DNA of 64,000 bases from an uncultured Oscillospiraceae bacterium (GCA_934448295.1 CAKSEY010000001.1:331865-395864), one strand, 5' to 3'. Numbered from the stretch's first letter, positions 39,532 to 48,545 are shown. The notes: generated by a model from the letters alone, not told the origin. Made by a program: numbers and translations.

Positions 39532-41475
39532 ATGACAGATACTGCTGAATTATTCGGAAAAGAAAAGATATCAAAGGTGCTGCTGAAGCTTGCGCCGCCG
39601 GTAATGCTGGCGCAGCTTATCCAGGCGCTTTACAACATAATGGACAGCCTTTTTATCGGAAAATATTCCGACAGTGGACTTACCGCGCTGTCGATAGTAT
39701 ACCCGCTCCAGCTTCTGATGATAGCTCTCGCGGTGGGCACCGGCGTGGGAATAAATACCGTAATGGCGGCGCGGCTCGGCGCCGGGAAAACCAAGGAAGC
39801 GGACGAGTATGCCGGGGTTGGGACTCCGCTTGCGGCGGCGCTGTGGGTGATATTCGCGGCGCTTGCCTGGTTCCTCATGCCGGCATATGCGGAAATGTCC
39901 ACCAGCTCCCCGGAGGTTATAGCGAACGTTATCTCCTACGGCAGAATAGTCTGCGTGTTCAGCTTCGGGCTGTTTCTGGAGAGCGTCTGGACTAAAGTCC
40001 ACCAGGCGAACGGCGGCATGAAGGTGCCGATGGCGGCGCAGATAGCGGGTGCAGTCACAAATATAATCCTAGACCCGCTGTTTATTTTCGGAATGTTCGG
40101 CCTGCCGGAGCTGGGAATCGCCGGAGCGGCGGTGGCGACGGTCGCCGGGCAGGTGGTGGCGGCGCTTATCGTCATGAAGGGCGGATTCCGCCGGGCGCCG
40201 GAGCTGAAAAAGTTCCCGGCTCATATAAAGCTTATTTTCCGGCTTGGTACGCCGAATATACTCATGCAGGCGGCGTACACGCTGTACATATTCGGGCTGA
40301 ACCTTATTCTAGCGACATTCTCAGACCAGGCGGTGACTGTTCTGGGGCTTTACTACAAGTGGCAGACGTTCTTCTTCATTCCCCTGGGCTCCATGCAGAC
40401 CTGCATAGTCCCGGTGATAAGCTACAACTATGCCGCCCGGAATATCGACCGCTGCAAGAAAACCCTGTGGACGTCAGTGTTTTTCGGCATGGCGGTGATG
40501 TTCCTGGGAACGCTCTGCTTTGAGCTTATCCCGGGGCAGATGCTGAGGGTGTTTTCCTCGGACGAGCTGGTCGTTTCCATAGGAATACAAGCGTTCAGGA
40601 TAATCGGAATAAGCTTCATTCCGCTGGTGACGTCGCTGACGTTCCCGGTGTTCTTCCAGGCGGTGGGCTCCAGCGTGAAAAGCTCCATGCTGACCGTGGT
40701 GCGGACGGTGGTGCTGTTCGTGCCGCTGGCGTTCCTGTTCTCGCGGTTAGGGCTGGGGTGGTTCTGGCTGACATTCCCCGTGACCGATACCCTGACCTCC
40801 CTGGTAGGTCTGATATTCTACCGGAAGTTCCTTAAGCACCCGTATGTTTCCGGCAGCAGGGTGCAGGAATCCGAGGAGGCGCTGAAGCCCTCCCGCCCGG
40901 GCGTTATCGTGACCATCTCCAGGGAGCACGGCTCCGGCGGAAAGCAGGTGGGCAGGCTGCTGGCGGAGAAGCTCGGCATACCGTTCTACTATAAGGAAAT
41001 GACCGCCCTGGCGGCAAAGGAGAGCGGTCTTGACAAGGAGTTCATCTCCGACCTGAACCGAAATTCCACCGAGGGACTGCGCGACCTGTACCTCACCACG
41101 AAGCCGGTACAGCACGCTATCGCGGCGCAGAACAAGGTGATACGGCTGATAGCGGGCAACGGAAGCTGCGTTATCGTGGGCAGGGCGGCGGATTACGTCC
41201 TGCGGGACGACCCGGACGTGGTGCGCGTGTTCGTCTACGCGCCGGAGGAATTCCGCATTGCAAAGGTGATGGAGGTCTACGGCGATACCCGGGAGCAGGC
41301 TCAGAAGAATATCCGCCGGGCTGACGACGCGCGGGGCGCGTATTACAGGAGCATTTCCGGCGGCAATTGGGGAGACCACGGCAATTACGACCTGATGGTG
41401 GATTCCTCCATAGGCGCCGAGGAAACCGCCGACGTCATCGCGGATTATGTCAGGAAGAAAGAGCATAGAAAATAA
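39532..41475 (+). CDS. MATE-family efflux transporter fused to a cytidylate-kinase-like domain
   Basis: This 647-residue protein is about 200 residues longer than a normal MATE transporter. Residues 1-437 are a twelve-helix MATE domain (PPVMLAQLIQALYNIMDSLFIG, then the second repeat RLGTPNILMQAAYTLYIFGL). After a short linker, residues ~455-645 form a cytidylate-kinase-2-like domain with a P-loop SREHGSGGKQVG (463-474), IVGRAADYVL, and the arginine-bearing lid NIRRADDARGAYY. The frame is continuous across the junction, so this is a real fusion in the sequence given. An ATP- or nucleotide-dependent control of export is conceivable; substrates are unknown. AGGAGA precedes the ATG. Confidence 0.9.
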   Translation: MTDTAELFGKEKISKVLLKLAPPVMLAQLIQALYNIMDSLFIGKYSDSGLTALSIVYPLQLLMIALAVGTGVGINTVMAARLGAGKTKEADEYAGVGTPLAAALWVIFAALAWFLMPAYAEMSTSSPEVIANVISYGRIVCVFSFGLFLESVWTKVHQANGGMKVPMAAQIAGAVTNIILDPLFIFGMFGLPELGIAGAAVATVAGQVVAALIVMKGGFRRAPELKKFPAHIKLIFRLGTPNILMQAAYTLYIFGLNLILATFSDQAVTVLGLYYKWQTFFFIPLGSMQTCIVPVISYNYAARNIDRCKKTLWTSVFFGMAVMFLGTLCFELIPGQMLRVFSSDELVVSIGIQAFRIIGISFIPLVTSLTFPVFFQAVGSSVKSSMLTVVRTVVLFVPLAFLFSRLGLGWFWLTFPVTDTLTSLVGLIFYRKFLKHPYVSGSRVQESEEALKPSRPGVIVTISREHGSGGKQVGRLLAEKLGIPFYYKEMTALAAKESGLDKEFISDLNRNSTEGLRDLYLTTKPVQHAIAAQNKVIRLIAGNGSCVIVGRAADYVLRDDPDVVRVFVYAPEEFRIAKVMEVYGDTREQAQKNIRRADDARGAYYRSISGGNWGDHGNYDLMVDSSIGAEETADVIADYVRKKEHRK

Positions 41476-41483
41476 ACGCAGGA

Positions 41484-41510
41484 GAGGGGCAAACATCGTG
41501 TTTGCCCCTC
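41484..41510. terminator. Terminator between the MATE fusion gene and a convergent operon
   Basis: A 12-bp stem GAGGGGCAAACA/TGTTTGCCCCTC (41484-41495 with 41499-41510) is closed by TCG. A 10-bp palindrome ACAATATTGT follows directly. The T-tracts on both strands are imperfect. Confidence 0.6.
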
Positions 41511-41535
41511 CCTACAATATTGTTTGCAATAATTA

Positions 41536-42621
41536 TCAGTTCATGGTAAGCCCGACCGCCTTCCAGCCGTTTGCGGTGCTCACCGCGTAAACCGTGTTGT
41601 CAGCGGGGTAGGAGTAGGTCTCGCCGCCGTAATACACGTTGTGCACATAGCTGACCCGCACTGTGAAGCATTCCGGCGAGTACTGCTGTACGCTCACCGT
41701 CTTTTCCTCCGTGAAGTCGTACCCGGTGTGGTAGGTGTAGAACTGCCCCTCGTAGGTCTGCAGGTCGCCGTAAAGCTTCACGTCCTCCGGGATATAGCCG
41801 GATATCGAGGAGAAATAAATATCGTTCGCTATGTACTTTGAGTACAGCTCCGAGAATTCCATCGCGAACTGCTCCGCTTCCTTTGCGGCGGCGCTGTCGG
41901 TTATCGGCAGTCCGCAGGAATACGAGCCGTCCTGCGCTTTATCTGCGGGAAGCTTATTCCCGCTGCCGTCCGTGAATCCCACCTGCGGCTGGTACATCAG
42001 CCCGTCCACCGTGTATGTGGCGTACTGCGGCGGAGCCTGGAGGTAATCCCCGAAGTTCTCGCAGCCCTCCACCTGTACGGAGCTCTTTTCCGCGTATTCC
42101 GTCAGCGGCTTCCCGTTTATCTCAGCGCCGCAGCCTGTGGGAACCGTGACGGTGACGCTCTCGTTTTTCTCCGGCACGATGCCATAGGCGCGGGTAATGC
42201 TGTATATCCCGAAGCCGTAAACGGGATCCTCCGAGGTCTGTGTCAGACCTATGTAAGCCATCGGCTCCCCGGCGCACAGCATTGTGTAAACGGGGCTGTC
42301 CTTGGCGCTTTCCTTTACGCTTTTCTTGAACGAGAACTCCCCTGAATAGCGTTCGCGTATCTGGCGGTGCAGCGCTTCCTCGTCCTCGTAGGGGGAGATA
42401 TCTCCCTCCACCGCCGCGTAAAGCAGGTCGAGCTTGCCGGAGTTCAGCTCCGCTGCCGCCGCGTCAGTTATGTGGTATATCTGGCACGCCTCGTACCGCT
42501 GGAGGAACTCCCACAGTTTGCCAAGCCCCACCACTGCCGCAGAAAGCGCCGCCGCCAGCAGTACGAAATATATCGCGTAGAAAACTATCGTGCCCCTGCG
42601 GCTACGTTTTTTTGTACTCAT
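41536..42621 (-). CDS. Hypothetical membrane-anchored extracellular protein
   Basis: This 361-residue protein has a basic cytoplasmic start (MSTKKRSRRG), one N-terminal membrane helix (~13-33) and a large extracellular part. The C-terminal ~100 residues look like an NTF2-like/SnoaL-type fold (SELYSKYIANDIYF ... TVRVSYVHNVYYGG ... VYAVSTANGWKAVGLTM). I do not recognise a named family. Its ATG overlaps the stop of the upstream phosphodiester-glycosidase gene (ATGA), so it is co-translated with it and probably serves the same surface process. Confidence 0.75.
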   Translation of the reverse strand: MSTKKRSRRGTIVFYAIYFVLLAAALSAAVVGLGKLWEFLQRYEACQIYHITDAAAAELNSGKLDLLYAAVEGDISPYEDEEALHRQIRERYSGEFSFKKSVKESAKDSPVYTMLCAGEPMAYIGLTQTSEDPVYGFGIYSITRAYGIVPEKNESVTVTVPTGCGAEINGKPLTEYAEKSSVQVEGCENFGDYLQAPPQYATYTVDGLMYQPQVGFTDGSGNKLPADKAQDGSYSCGLPITDSAAAKEAEQFAMEFSELYSKYIANDIYFSSISGYIPEDVKLYGDLQTYEGQFYTYHTGYDFTEEKTVSVQQYSPECFTVRVSYVHNVYYGGETYSYPADNTVYAVSTANGWKAVGLTMN

Positions 42622-43715
42622 TCCTTACCCCTTACCAGTATCGCGGTGCACATCTTGCGCAGACCAATAAGGCTGGCGCTCTGGTTGATTATCTCGCCGT
42701 TGAACATCATGCTGGTGGAAGAGCCGCCGTCAAGGTTTGCGGCGTTCACCGCGCCGAAATCCAGCATTACGTCCCGGACGTCCGCAAGGCTTGCGCCCAG
42801 GCTGTTGGACTGCCTGCCGTCTATTGTAAGCAGCAGCATTGCGCCGTCCGCCCGCTGACCTATCGCCGTGCGGGGATTCAGCCCGCTGCCGTCGCCGAGG
42901 GCCTCCACAGGTTCGCCGTTCACTATCAGGATAGGGCCGAACTTCACCGCGTCGCGCACTCCCATGTCCACCGCCTCCTGCACGGTCATCTTGCCGACGA
43001 CCAGCTTGTTGTCCCAGGTTATGCCGATCGTATCCCAGGTGTAGTACATCGGGGTGCCCCAGAGTACCTCCCCCTCGGACATTACTATGCCCCAGGGCTC
43101 GCCGCCGGTCATGTGACCCGGGCGGTCGTCAAAGCCGCCGCCGTTTATGGCTCCGACAATGTTGTCGTATGAGGCGTAGAGGTCGGGCAGGGTCTTGCCC
43201 TGTTCCTCCAGCCCGAATTTTCCGGAGATGCCCACGAACACCCTTGACGGGTCGTAAACCACCATCATTTTGCCCTTGTATGTAGAGCCGCTGACCGGGA
43301 TAATGTCTATCCCGTCGCCGTCCGGGTCGATATCCGGGTCGGCTTCCGCCGCGCTTTCGGTTTTGTCGGCGGCGGGTATGGTTACAAGGTCTGGGTTTGT
43401 GATGTCGCTGGTTTCCTTTATTGAGTTCTGGAGCGCTATTTCCTCCACCACCTCGTCTGACAGGAATATATTCGGCACCCACTTTATGGCGCTGGTCTCC
43501 CGGCATGAAATGACGAACAGGTTCCGCGCGGTTTCAGAGGGGCCTTTTTCCATGACGTACACCACGCCCAGCAGCGCCGCCAGTATCGCCAGAATTATCG
43601 TGAAGAACACCAGCAGTACGCGCCGTATCACCATCGCCACGGTGCTCGGTTTTTTCTTCTTGAATTTAGGTCTGGTGCGCTGCGGGTCAAGGTCTTCCAG
43701 TGTGCTTTCTGTCAT
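42618..43715 (-). CDS. Phosphodiester glycosidase family protein (NAGPA/DUF2233)
   Basis: This 365-residue protein has a basic cytoplasmic N-terminus, one membrane helix (~30-55) and an extracellular NAGPA-like domain. The domain carries the family blocks AINGGGFDD, GPILIVNGEP, PRTAIGQRADG, LLLTIDGRQ and NLDGGSSTSMMFNG. Members cleave phosphodiester-linked sugars, such as N-acetylglucosamine 1-phosphodiesters, or wall-polymer linkages. A Glu/Asp/Ala-rich linker (~110-135) follows the membrane anchor. The gene overlaps both neighbours by four bases (ATGA), so the three gene products are probably made together. Confidence 0.88.
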   Translation of the reverse strand: MTESTLEDLDPQRTRPKFKKKKPSTVAMVIRRVLLVFFTIILAILAALLGVVYVMEKGPSETARNLFVISCRETSAIKWVPNIFLSDEVVEEIALQNSIKETSDITNPDLVTIPAADKTESAAEADPDIDPDGDGIDIIPVSGSTYKGKMMVVYDPSRVFVGISGKFGLEEQGKTLPDLYASYDNIVGAINGGGFDDRPGHMTGGEPWGIVMSEGEVLWGTPMYYTWDTIGITWDNKLVVGKMTVQEAVDMGVRDAVKFGPILIVNGEPVEALGDGSGLNPRTAIGQRADGAMLLLTIDGRQSNSLGASLADVRDVMLDFGAVNAANLDGGSSTSMMFNGEIINQSASLIGLRKMCTAILVRGKE

Positions 43716-44788
43716 TTTTTATCTCCCTTCGGGGCTGCGTATACCCAGTCGCGCTGGATACCGAAGCTCACAAAAAACAGTATCGTATCTATGACCATCT
43801 TTATCACGGACTGCCACCCTGCGGAGGCGCCGAACAGGAATGAAACTCCCCGCACGCACAGCGCCGAGGCGGCAAGCTGAGCCGCGCACAGTATGTAGTA
43901 TCTCGCTATGGAGCGCTTCACGCTGCCGCCGGAGCGGAACACGCGGCTCCTGTTGACGAGGAAATTCACCAGTGAGGATATCACCCTGGCCGCCGCAGTC
44001 GCCGAAAATATCCTGAGCGTTTCATTCTTCCCGAAAAGCGGCTGGGTCAGCAGGTTTATCAGCGTGAAAAGCCCGATATCTATAAGCGAACAGGAAAGCG
44101 AGCTCAGCATGAACTTGAATATCATGCCGTAAATCCTCAGCGAATCCGTCAGCGGGTTGAAATGCGTCCCCCTGTTGTTGTCGTCGTATATGGTCTGGAT
44201 CTTCACCTCGTCGAAGCTCCAGCCGAGGCGCTTCATCTCAAGCAGCATATTCGTTTCATACTCGAAGCGTTCGCCGCCAAGTTTCACGAGCGCCGGCAGG
44301 CATTCCAGCGGGATCGCCCGCAGCCCGGTCTGGGTGTCGGTTATCCTTATCCCGCAGAGGGATCTGAAAACGAACCGGGTCGCGTTGTTCCCGAAGCGGC
44401 TTTTGGGCGGAATATCAGCGCCGGAAAAATCCCTCGCCCCCAGCACGGGACGTCCGGTGCGCTCCATTTCCTCGGCGCAGCGGCGGATATCCTGCGGGTT
44501 ATGCTGTCCGTCGTCGTCGGTGGTGACTACCCCGGAGCAGTCCGGGAAATTCTCCAGCACATAGGAGAATCCGGTTTTCAGCCCGCGCCCCTTGCCACGG
44601 TTCACGTCATGGTGCAGCACCGTGCACCCGGGAATATCTGAAAGCCGCGAGAATATCGGCGCACATTCCCGGCGGCTTCCATCGTCTATAATGATTATCT
44701 TCCCGAAGCCTGCGGAGATAAGCCCGTCCACCACGCTGAGTATTTTCTCTTTCGGGTTGTAGGTCGGCAGTACGACCGGCACGTTCAT
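43712..44788 (-). CDS. Glycosyltransferase family 2 fused to a GtrA-like membrane domain
   Basis: This 358-residue protein has a GT2 catalytic domain (1-220) with VVLPTYN, IIDDGSRRE and the DxD region TTDDDGQHNP, resembling dolichyl/polyprenyl-phosphate sugar synthases. A four-helix GtrA domain follows (~235-350: SLIDIGLFTLINLL ... ARVISSLVNFLVNRSRVF). Such fusions make and flip lipid-linked sugars used to decorate wall polymers. The start at 44788 is chosen because it begins the GT2 domain with a GGAAGTG site; upstream in-frame ATGs lack one. It is the first gene of a three-gene operon. Confidence 0.92.
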   Translation of the reverse strand: MNVPVVLPTYNPKEKILSVVDGLISAGFGKIIIIDDGSRRECAPIFSRLSDIPGCTVLHHDVNRGKGRGLKTGFSYVLENFPDCSGVVTTDDDGQHNPQDIRRCAEEMERTGRPVLGARDFSGADIPPKSRFGNNATRFVFRSLCGIRITDTQTGLRAIPLECLPALVKLGGERFEYETNMLLEMKRLGWSFDEVKIQTIYDDNNRGTHFNPLTDSLRIYGMIFKFMLSSLSCSLIDIGLFTLINLLTQPLFGKNETLRIFSATAAARVISSLVNFLVNRSRVFRSGGSVKRSIARYYILCAAQLAASALCVRGVSFLFGASAGWQSVIKMVIDTILFFVSFGIQRDWVYAAPKGDKK

Positions 44789-44824
44789 GCTATCACTTCC
44801 CTTTTCCCTTTTCTCTGTATTGAG

Positions 44825-44853
44825 ATTATAGCACATAATATTCCATTTGTAAA
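44825..44853 (-). promoter_or_regulatory. Promoter of the GT2-GtrA operon
   Basis: Minus strand TTTACA (44848-44853), 17 bp, TATAAT (44825-44830). Confidence 0.75.
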
Positions 44854-44911
44854 CATATTCCGACATATTGTAACCAAATTGTAATTAAGGTTTTTCTTCT
44901 GAATATATGTC

Positions 44912-44940
44912 TTGATTATCACGGGAAAATATGATAAAAT
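44912..44940 (+). promoter_or_regulatory. Promoter of the Cys-rich hypothetical gene
   Basis: TTGATT (44912-44917), 17 bp, TAAAAT (44935-44940), 17 bases before the ATG at 44958. Confidence 0.65.
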
Positions 44941-44957
44941 GAGAGTGGGTGATAAAT

Positions 44958-45644
44958 ATGTATAAGCTGAGATTTTATGACGCGTGCTGCTGTCCCATAT
45001 GCGACGGCACCGCTGATTTCTTTACCGACGATATAGAGCAGTTTGAAAGGGTGTGGTTTTCCCGCAGGAACAAGAACCCCGAGCAGGAAAAGCGCTACCT
45101 GCGGAGCAAGGCGGGGGAGAACGTTTCGGATTACTACACGGATTCCCCGGAGTACAACATATTCCAGCACGACGAAAACGCAGAGGTGCTTGCCGAGAAA
45201 AAGTACGAACTGGGCGAACGGAGCATGATCCTAGCCAATGTGTACGGCTGGGAGAGCACGGTGTATATATCCTCCGGGGAGGTGTCGCTCAGGAGCATAC
45301 GCTTTGGCGGGAGGTATTATCTCGCCGGAAAATACTGCCTGAACGGAGTATGCAGCAAGCCCATGTTCATGCACAGATTCCAGCCGGACAACTGCGAAAG
45401 CATATACCCTAACGGCAACCCCGTGTTCATCAGGAACGTCCCTTCCCGGAAGATATGGTATGACGACGTTGTTCCGGACGCGCCACGGCTTGATTTCCCC
45501 CGGGAGGAATTCGCTGGGGACTGGATAGAAACCTGCTGCTGGCTGACGGTGGGATATCCCGAAGCCCCGGAGCCGCTGCCGGAGAGCCTTTCGGATGAAT
45601 TCCTGAGGCTGCTCATGCGGGATATCCCGGGGGAAGCGGGATAG
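44958..45644 (+). CDS. Hypothetical protein with an N-terminal Cys cluster
   Basis: This 228-residue soluble protein is not one I recognise. The start MYKLRFYDACCCPICDG has four cysteines within six residues (CCCPIC), suggesting metal binding or a redox site. Further Cys occur at NGVCSKP, DNCES and ETCCW. Aromatic residues are frequent. The ATG at 44958 is preferred over a GTG three codons upstream because of its distance from the promoter; the ribosome binding site (GAGAGTGGG) is weak. It stands alone; the CBS gene downstream has its own promoter. Confidence 0.7.
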   Translation: MYKLRFYDACCCPICDGTADFFTDDIEQFERVWFSRRNKNPEQEKRYLRSKAGENVSDYYTDSPEYNIFQHDENAEVLAEKKYELGERSMILANVYGWESTVYISSGEVSLRSIRFGGRYYLAGKYCLNGVCSKPMFMHRFQPDNCESIYPNGNPVFIRNVPSRKIWYDDVVPDAPRLDFPREEFAGDWIETCCWLTVGYPEAPEPLPESLSDEFLRLLMRDIPGEAG

Positions 45645-45645
45645 C

Positions 45646-45674
45646 TTGACATAACCTCCGCCGTGTGGTACAAT
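45646..45674 (+). promoter_or_regulatory. Promoter of the CBS-domain gene
   Basis: TTGACA (45646-45651), 17 bp, TACAAT (45669-45674), starting two bases after the preceding stop codon. Confidence 0.8.
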
Positions 45675-45705
45675 GTGAGAAAGTATTTCGTTAGGAGGGA
45701 GCAGC

Positions 45706-46137
45706 ATGGAAAACGACAATATCACAGTAAACATAGCCAGAATAATGATCCCGAAGGTAGCTGTTGCCTGCGTGCACGCGGACGACACGGTGCGCCAGGG
45801 TCTGGAGATAATGAAATATCACCGCTACACCTCGATACCGGTGCTGGGCAGGGACGACGTGTACCTCGGCAGCGTTACCGAGGGAGATTTCCTGCGGCAC
45901 ATTCTTTCAGTGGGAACCACCGAGATGAAAGCCCACGAGGGTTACAGGATATCCGATATATTCCGCCCGAACTTCTGCCAGGCACTGCCGATATGCTCCA
46001 CGCTGCGCGAGCTGACGGATATTTCGCTGAAGCAGAACTACGTCCCGATAGTTGACGGGCGCGGCTGTCTGTGCGGGATAGTTACCCGCCAGTCGCTGAT
46101 AATCCTGCTGGACGAATCGCTGAACGGCAGGGAATAA
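45706..46137 (+). CDS. Two-CBS-domain protein
   Basis: This 143-residue protein consists of a tandem pair of CBS domains (~10-70: HADDTVRQGLEIMKYHRYTS, IPVLGRDDVYLGSVTEGDFL; ~85-138: STLRELTDISLKQNYVPIVD, GRGCLCGIVTRQSLI). CBS pairs bind adenine nucleotides or related ligands and act as energy or signal sensors; no effector domain is attached. GGAGGG precedes the ATG. A DIP1984-type gene follows after 45 bases, probably on the same mRNA. Confidence 0.92.
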   Translation: MENDNITVNIARIMIPKVAVACVHADDTVRQGLEIMKYHRYTSIPVLGRDDVYLGSVTEGDFLRHILSVGTTEMKAHEGYRISDIFRPNFCQALPICSTLRELTDISLKQNYVPIVDGRGCLCGIVTRQSLIILLDESLNGRE

Positions 46138-46182
46138 GCGGTGATTCCGCAGAACAAGTTCTCAGAACAGGAGGAAAATACA

Positions 46183-46635
46183 ATGAAACTGGCTTCCGCA
46201 TTATCCGAGCGGTCGGATATACAGCGCCGTCTGTCGGAGCTTTCCGAGAGACTGGCGAACAACGCAAAGGTGCAGGAGGGCGATACTCCCGCAGAGGATC
46301 CGCAGGCGCTTCTCGCGGAGATGGACGCGCTGATAGACCGTCTGGAAACGCTGATATACCGCATAAACATGACCAACAGCAAAGTGGAATCCGACGGGGA
46401 ATCCATGACCCTGCTGCTGGCAAGGCGCGACTGCCTGAAAAAGCGCATAGCAATGCTGCGGGGATTCCTCGACTGCGCCAGCAGCAAGGTGGAGCGCTAC
46501 TCCCGCACGGAGATAGCAGTACGCAGCACGGTCGATGTCGCGGAGCTCCAGAAGCAGGCGGACAGGGCTTCCAGGGAGCTGCGCGGGCTGGACGAGAAGA
46601 TACAGGAGCTGAACTGGACGACAGAGCTTATGTGA
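46183..46635 (+). CDS. DIP1984/septicolysin-like family protein
   Basis: This 150-residue all-helical protein has the conserved family pattern: KLASALSERSDIQRRLSELS, NAKVQEGD, INMTNSKVESDGESM, RYSRTEIAVRSTVDV and the C-terminal LDEKIQELNW. Coiled coils cover most of its length. The function of the family is unknown despite the septicolysin name used in some annotations. AGGAGG precedes the ATG at 46183; the open frame upstream begins at a GTG without support. It is cotranscribed with the CBS gene. Confidence 0.88.
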   Translation: MKLASALSERSDIQRRLSELSERLANNAKVQEGDTPAEDPQALLAEMDALIDRLETLIYRINMTNSKVESDGESMTLLLARRDCLKKRIAMLRGFLDCASSKVERYSRTEIAVRSTVDVAELQKQADRASRELRGLDEKIQELNWTTELM

Positions 46636-46830
46636 TAAGCTGGTAGTCCGGCGGCGGTGGGCGAGATCTCAGCGGCTGAGAATGAGCCGCAGCTCATGTG
46701 GGTATGTCCGGGCGCATTCCCGACTTAAACAGCGTATGCCCAGCATTGTTACAAATGCACAGTCACACCGCATTTTTACTACCATATCGTCAGGCTGCCG
46801 GACGAGGGTGGGAACGGGGATTTTTGCAAT

Positions 46831-46862
46831 AAAATGGGAGGGGTTTAATCCCTCCCATTTTT
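46831..46862. terminator. Bidirectional terminator
   Basis: An 11-bp stem AAATGGGAGGG/CCCTCCCATTT (46832-46842 with 46850-46860) has A-tract and T-tract flanks, between the DIP1984 gene and the convergent MATE gene. The 195 bases before it hold only a small GCGGCT/AGCCGC hairpin (46672-46690). Confidence 0.85.
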
Positions 46863-46866
46863 TATA

Positions 46867-48261
46867 TCACATATTCTCCGCCGCGACCTTCTCGTCATGC
46901 CGCTGGAACTGGAGCTTCATCTTATTGTAGCACCAGAAGAACAGCGGGAACAGGAAGCAGTCCGCAAGCACCCATGCGACAGGGTTCGCGAAGCACACCG
47001 CATTGAACCCGAACACCGGGACAAGCGCCAGCGCCACAACTCCTCTGCCGACCATCTCGAAAACTCCCGCGAATATCGCGATCTGCGAGAAGCCCATTCC
47101 CTGTATCAGAAAACGCACTATGTTAACGAACGCCAGCGGGATATACAGCGCTCCGTTTGTGATAAGGAACTGCTGCGAGAGGTCGAGTATCTGCTCGATA
47201 TCTCCGCCGCCGGGGTCGTTCACGAAAAGCCCCGCGATAGTCCGCCCGATGAACAGAATGATAAGGAAGCCTATTATCGAATACCCCACGCCAAGGCAGG
47301 AGCAGTCGAACAGCCCGCGCTTCACGCGCTCCACCTTTCCGGCGCCGATGTTCTGACCGCCATAGGTAGCCATGGTGCTTCCCATTGCGTCAAACGGGCA
47401 GCAGAGGAGCTGGCTGACCTTGCTTCCGGCGGTGACTGCCGCAACATATGTGGAGCCAAGCCCGTTTACCGCAGTCTGGATAAGGATAGAGCCGATGGCG
47501 GTGATGGAGTACTGAAGTCCCATAGGGATACCGACCCCGCACAGGCGGGCTATGTACCAGCCGCTGAACCGCAGCTCCTCGCGGCTGAGGTGGAGTATGT
47601 CGAACTTCTTTATCATGTAGAACAGGCAGAGCACGCCGGAAACAAGCTGCGAAATGACAGTCGCCCAGCTTGCGCCGGAAACTCCCATATTCAGCACCTG
47701 TATCATGAACAGGTCAAGCCCGATGTTCAGCAGGCTGGAGATGATGAGGAAGTACAGCGGCGTTTTTGAATCCCCCACCGAGCGGATAATTCCGGAGAGG
47801 ATATTGTACAGGAACGTTACCGGAATGCCGAGGAATATCACGAAGATGTAGTCGTACGCCTCGCTGAAGCAGTCGGCGGGGGTGTCCATCCAGGTCAGGA
47901 TATTCGAGCAGAGGAGGCAGGTCGCCGTAGTCAGCACCGCGGCGAATATCAGGGATATCCATATCGTGCTGCCGACGTATTTCCTCATCGCATGAAGGTC
48001 CTTTGAGCCGAACATCTGCGCGACAGGTATCGCGAATCCGGTGCAGACTCCCTGCACGAAGCCGAGCACCAGGAAGTTTATCGAGCCGGTGGAGCCAACT
48101 CCCGCCAGCGCGTTTATCCCGAGGGTCTGACCCACTATCGCGGTATCCACCATGTTATAGAACTGCTGGAATAACATTCCCAGAAACAGCGGCAGCATAA
48201 AGCCGAGTATCAGCTTCATCGGGGAGCCCACTGTAAGGTCTTTGGTTGAGCTTTTTGCCAT
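46867..48261 (-). CDS. MATE-family efflux transporter
   Basis: This 464-residue protein has twelve membrane helices in two homologous halves (LPLFLGMLFQQFYNMVDTAI in the first; GIPMGLQYSITAIGSILIQT in the second), normal MATE length. It is a DinF/NorM-type exporter of cationic compounds driven by Na+ or H+. It lacks the kinase-like extension of the other MATE protein at 39.5 kb. The start at 48261 (ATG) is chosen by homology; a TTG ten codons upstream is an alternative. It has its own promoter (48345-48373). Confidence 0.94.
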   Translation of the reverse strand: MAKSSTKDLTVGSPMKLILGFMLPLFLGMLFQQFYNMVDTAIVGQTLGINALAGVGSTGSINFLVLGFVQGVCTGFAIPVAQMFGSKDLHAMRKYVGSTIWISLIFAAVLTTATCLLCSNILTWMDTPADCFSEAYDYIFVIFLGIPVTFLYNILSGIIRSVGDSKTPLYFLIISSLLNIGLDLFMIQVLNMGVSGASWATVISQLVSGVLCLFYMIKKFDILHLSREELRFSGWYIARLCGVGIPMGLQYSITAIGSILIQTAVNGLGSTYVAAVTAGSKVSQLLCCPFDAMGSTMATYGGQNIGAGKVERVKRGLFDCSCLGVGYSIIGFLIILFIGRTIAGLFVNDPGGGDIEQILDLSQQFLITNGALYIPLAFVNIVRFLIQGMGFSQIAIFAGVFEMVGRGVVALALVPVFGFNAVCFANPVAWVLADCFLFPLFFWCYNKMKLQFQRHDEKVAAENM

Positions 48262-48344
48262 AAAAATCACTTTCCCTTTATAAATAGCCAATTCATAATA
48301 TCCAGCCGTCCGAGCGGCTTATTTCCTTTTGAAAAACAATAGTA

Positions 48345-48373
48345 ATTATACAGTAACGGCTATATTTATTCAA
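48345..48373 (-). promoter_or_regulatory. Promoter of the MATE transporter gene
   Basis: Minus strand TTGAAT (48368-48373), 17 bp, TATAAT (48345-48350). Confidence 0.7.
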
Positions 48374-48516
48374 GTGGTGAAATGCCCAATTATATATTCT
48401 CCGGCAGGGATTTTATATAGAATTATGCACAAAAAGCGGAAAAGAGTTTTGTGGTATTTCCACATATATAAATGTATCACTGACGGCTCCGCATACCATG
48501 CTTTCGCCTACAAAGG

Positions 48517-48545
48517 TTGACATTTCGGGACTTTAGGGTTATAAT
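48517..48545 (+). promoter_or_regulatory. Consensus promoter of mutS2
   Basis: TTGACA (48517-48522), 17 bp, TATAAT (48540-48545), 55 bases before the ATG. Confidence 0.9.
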
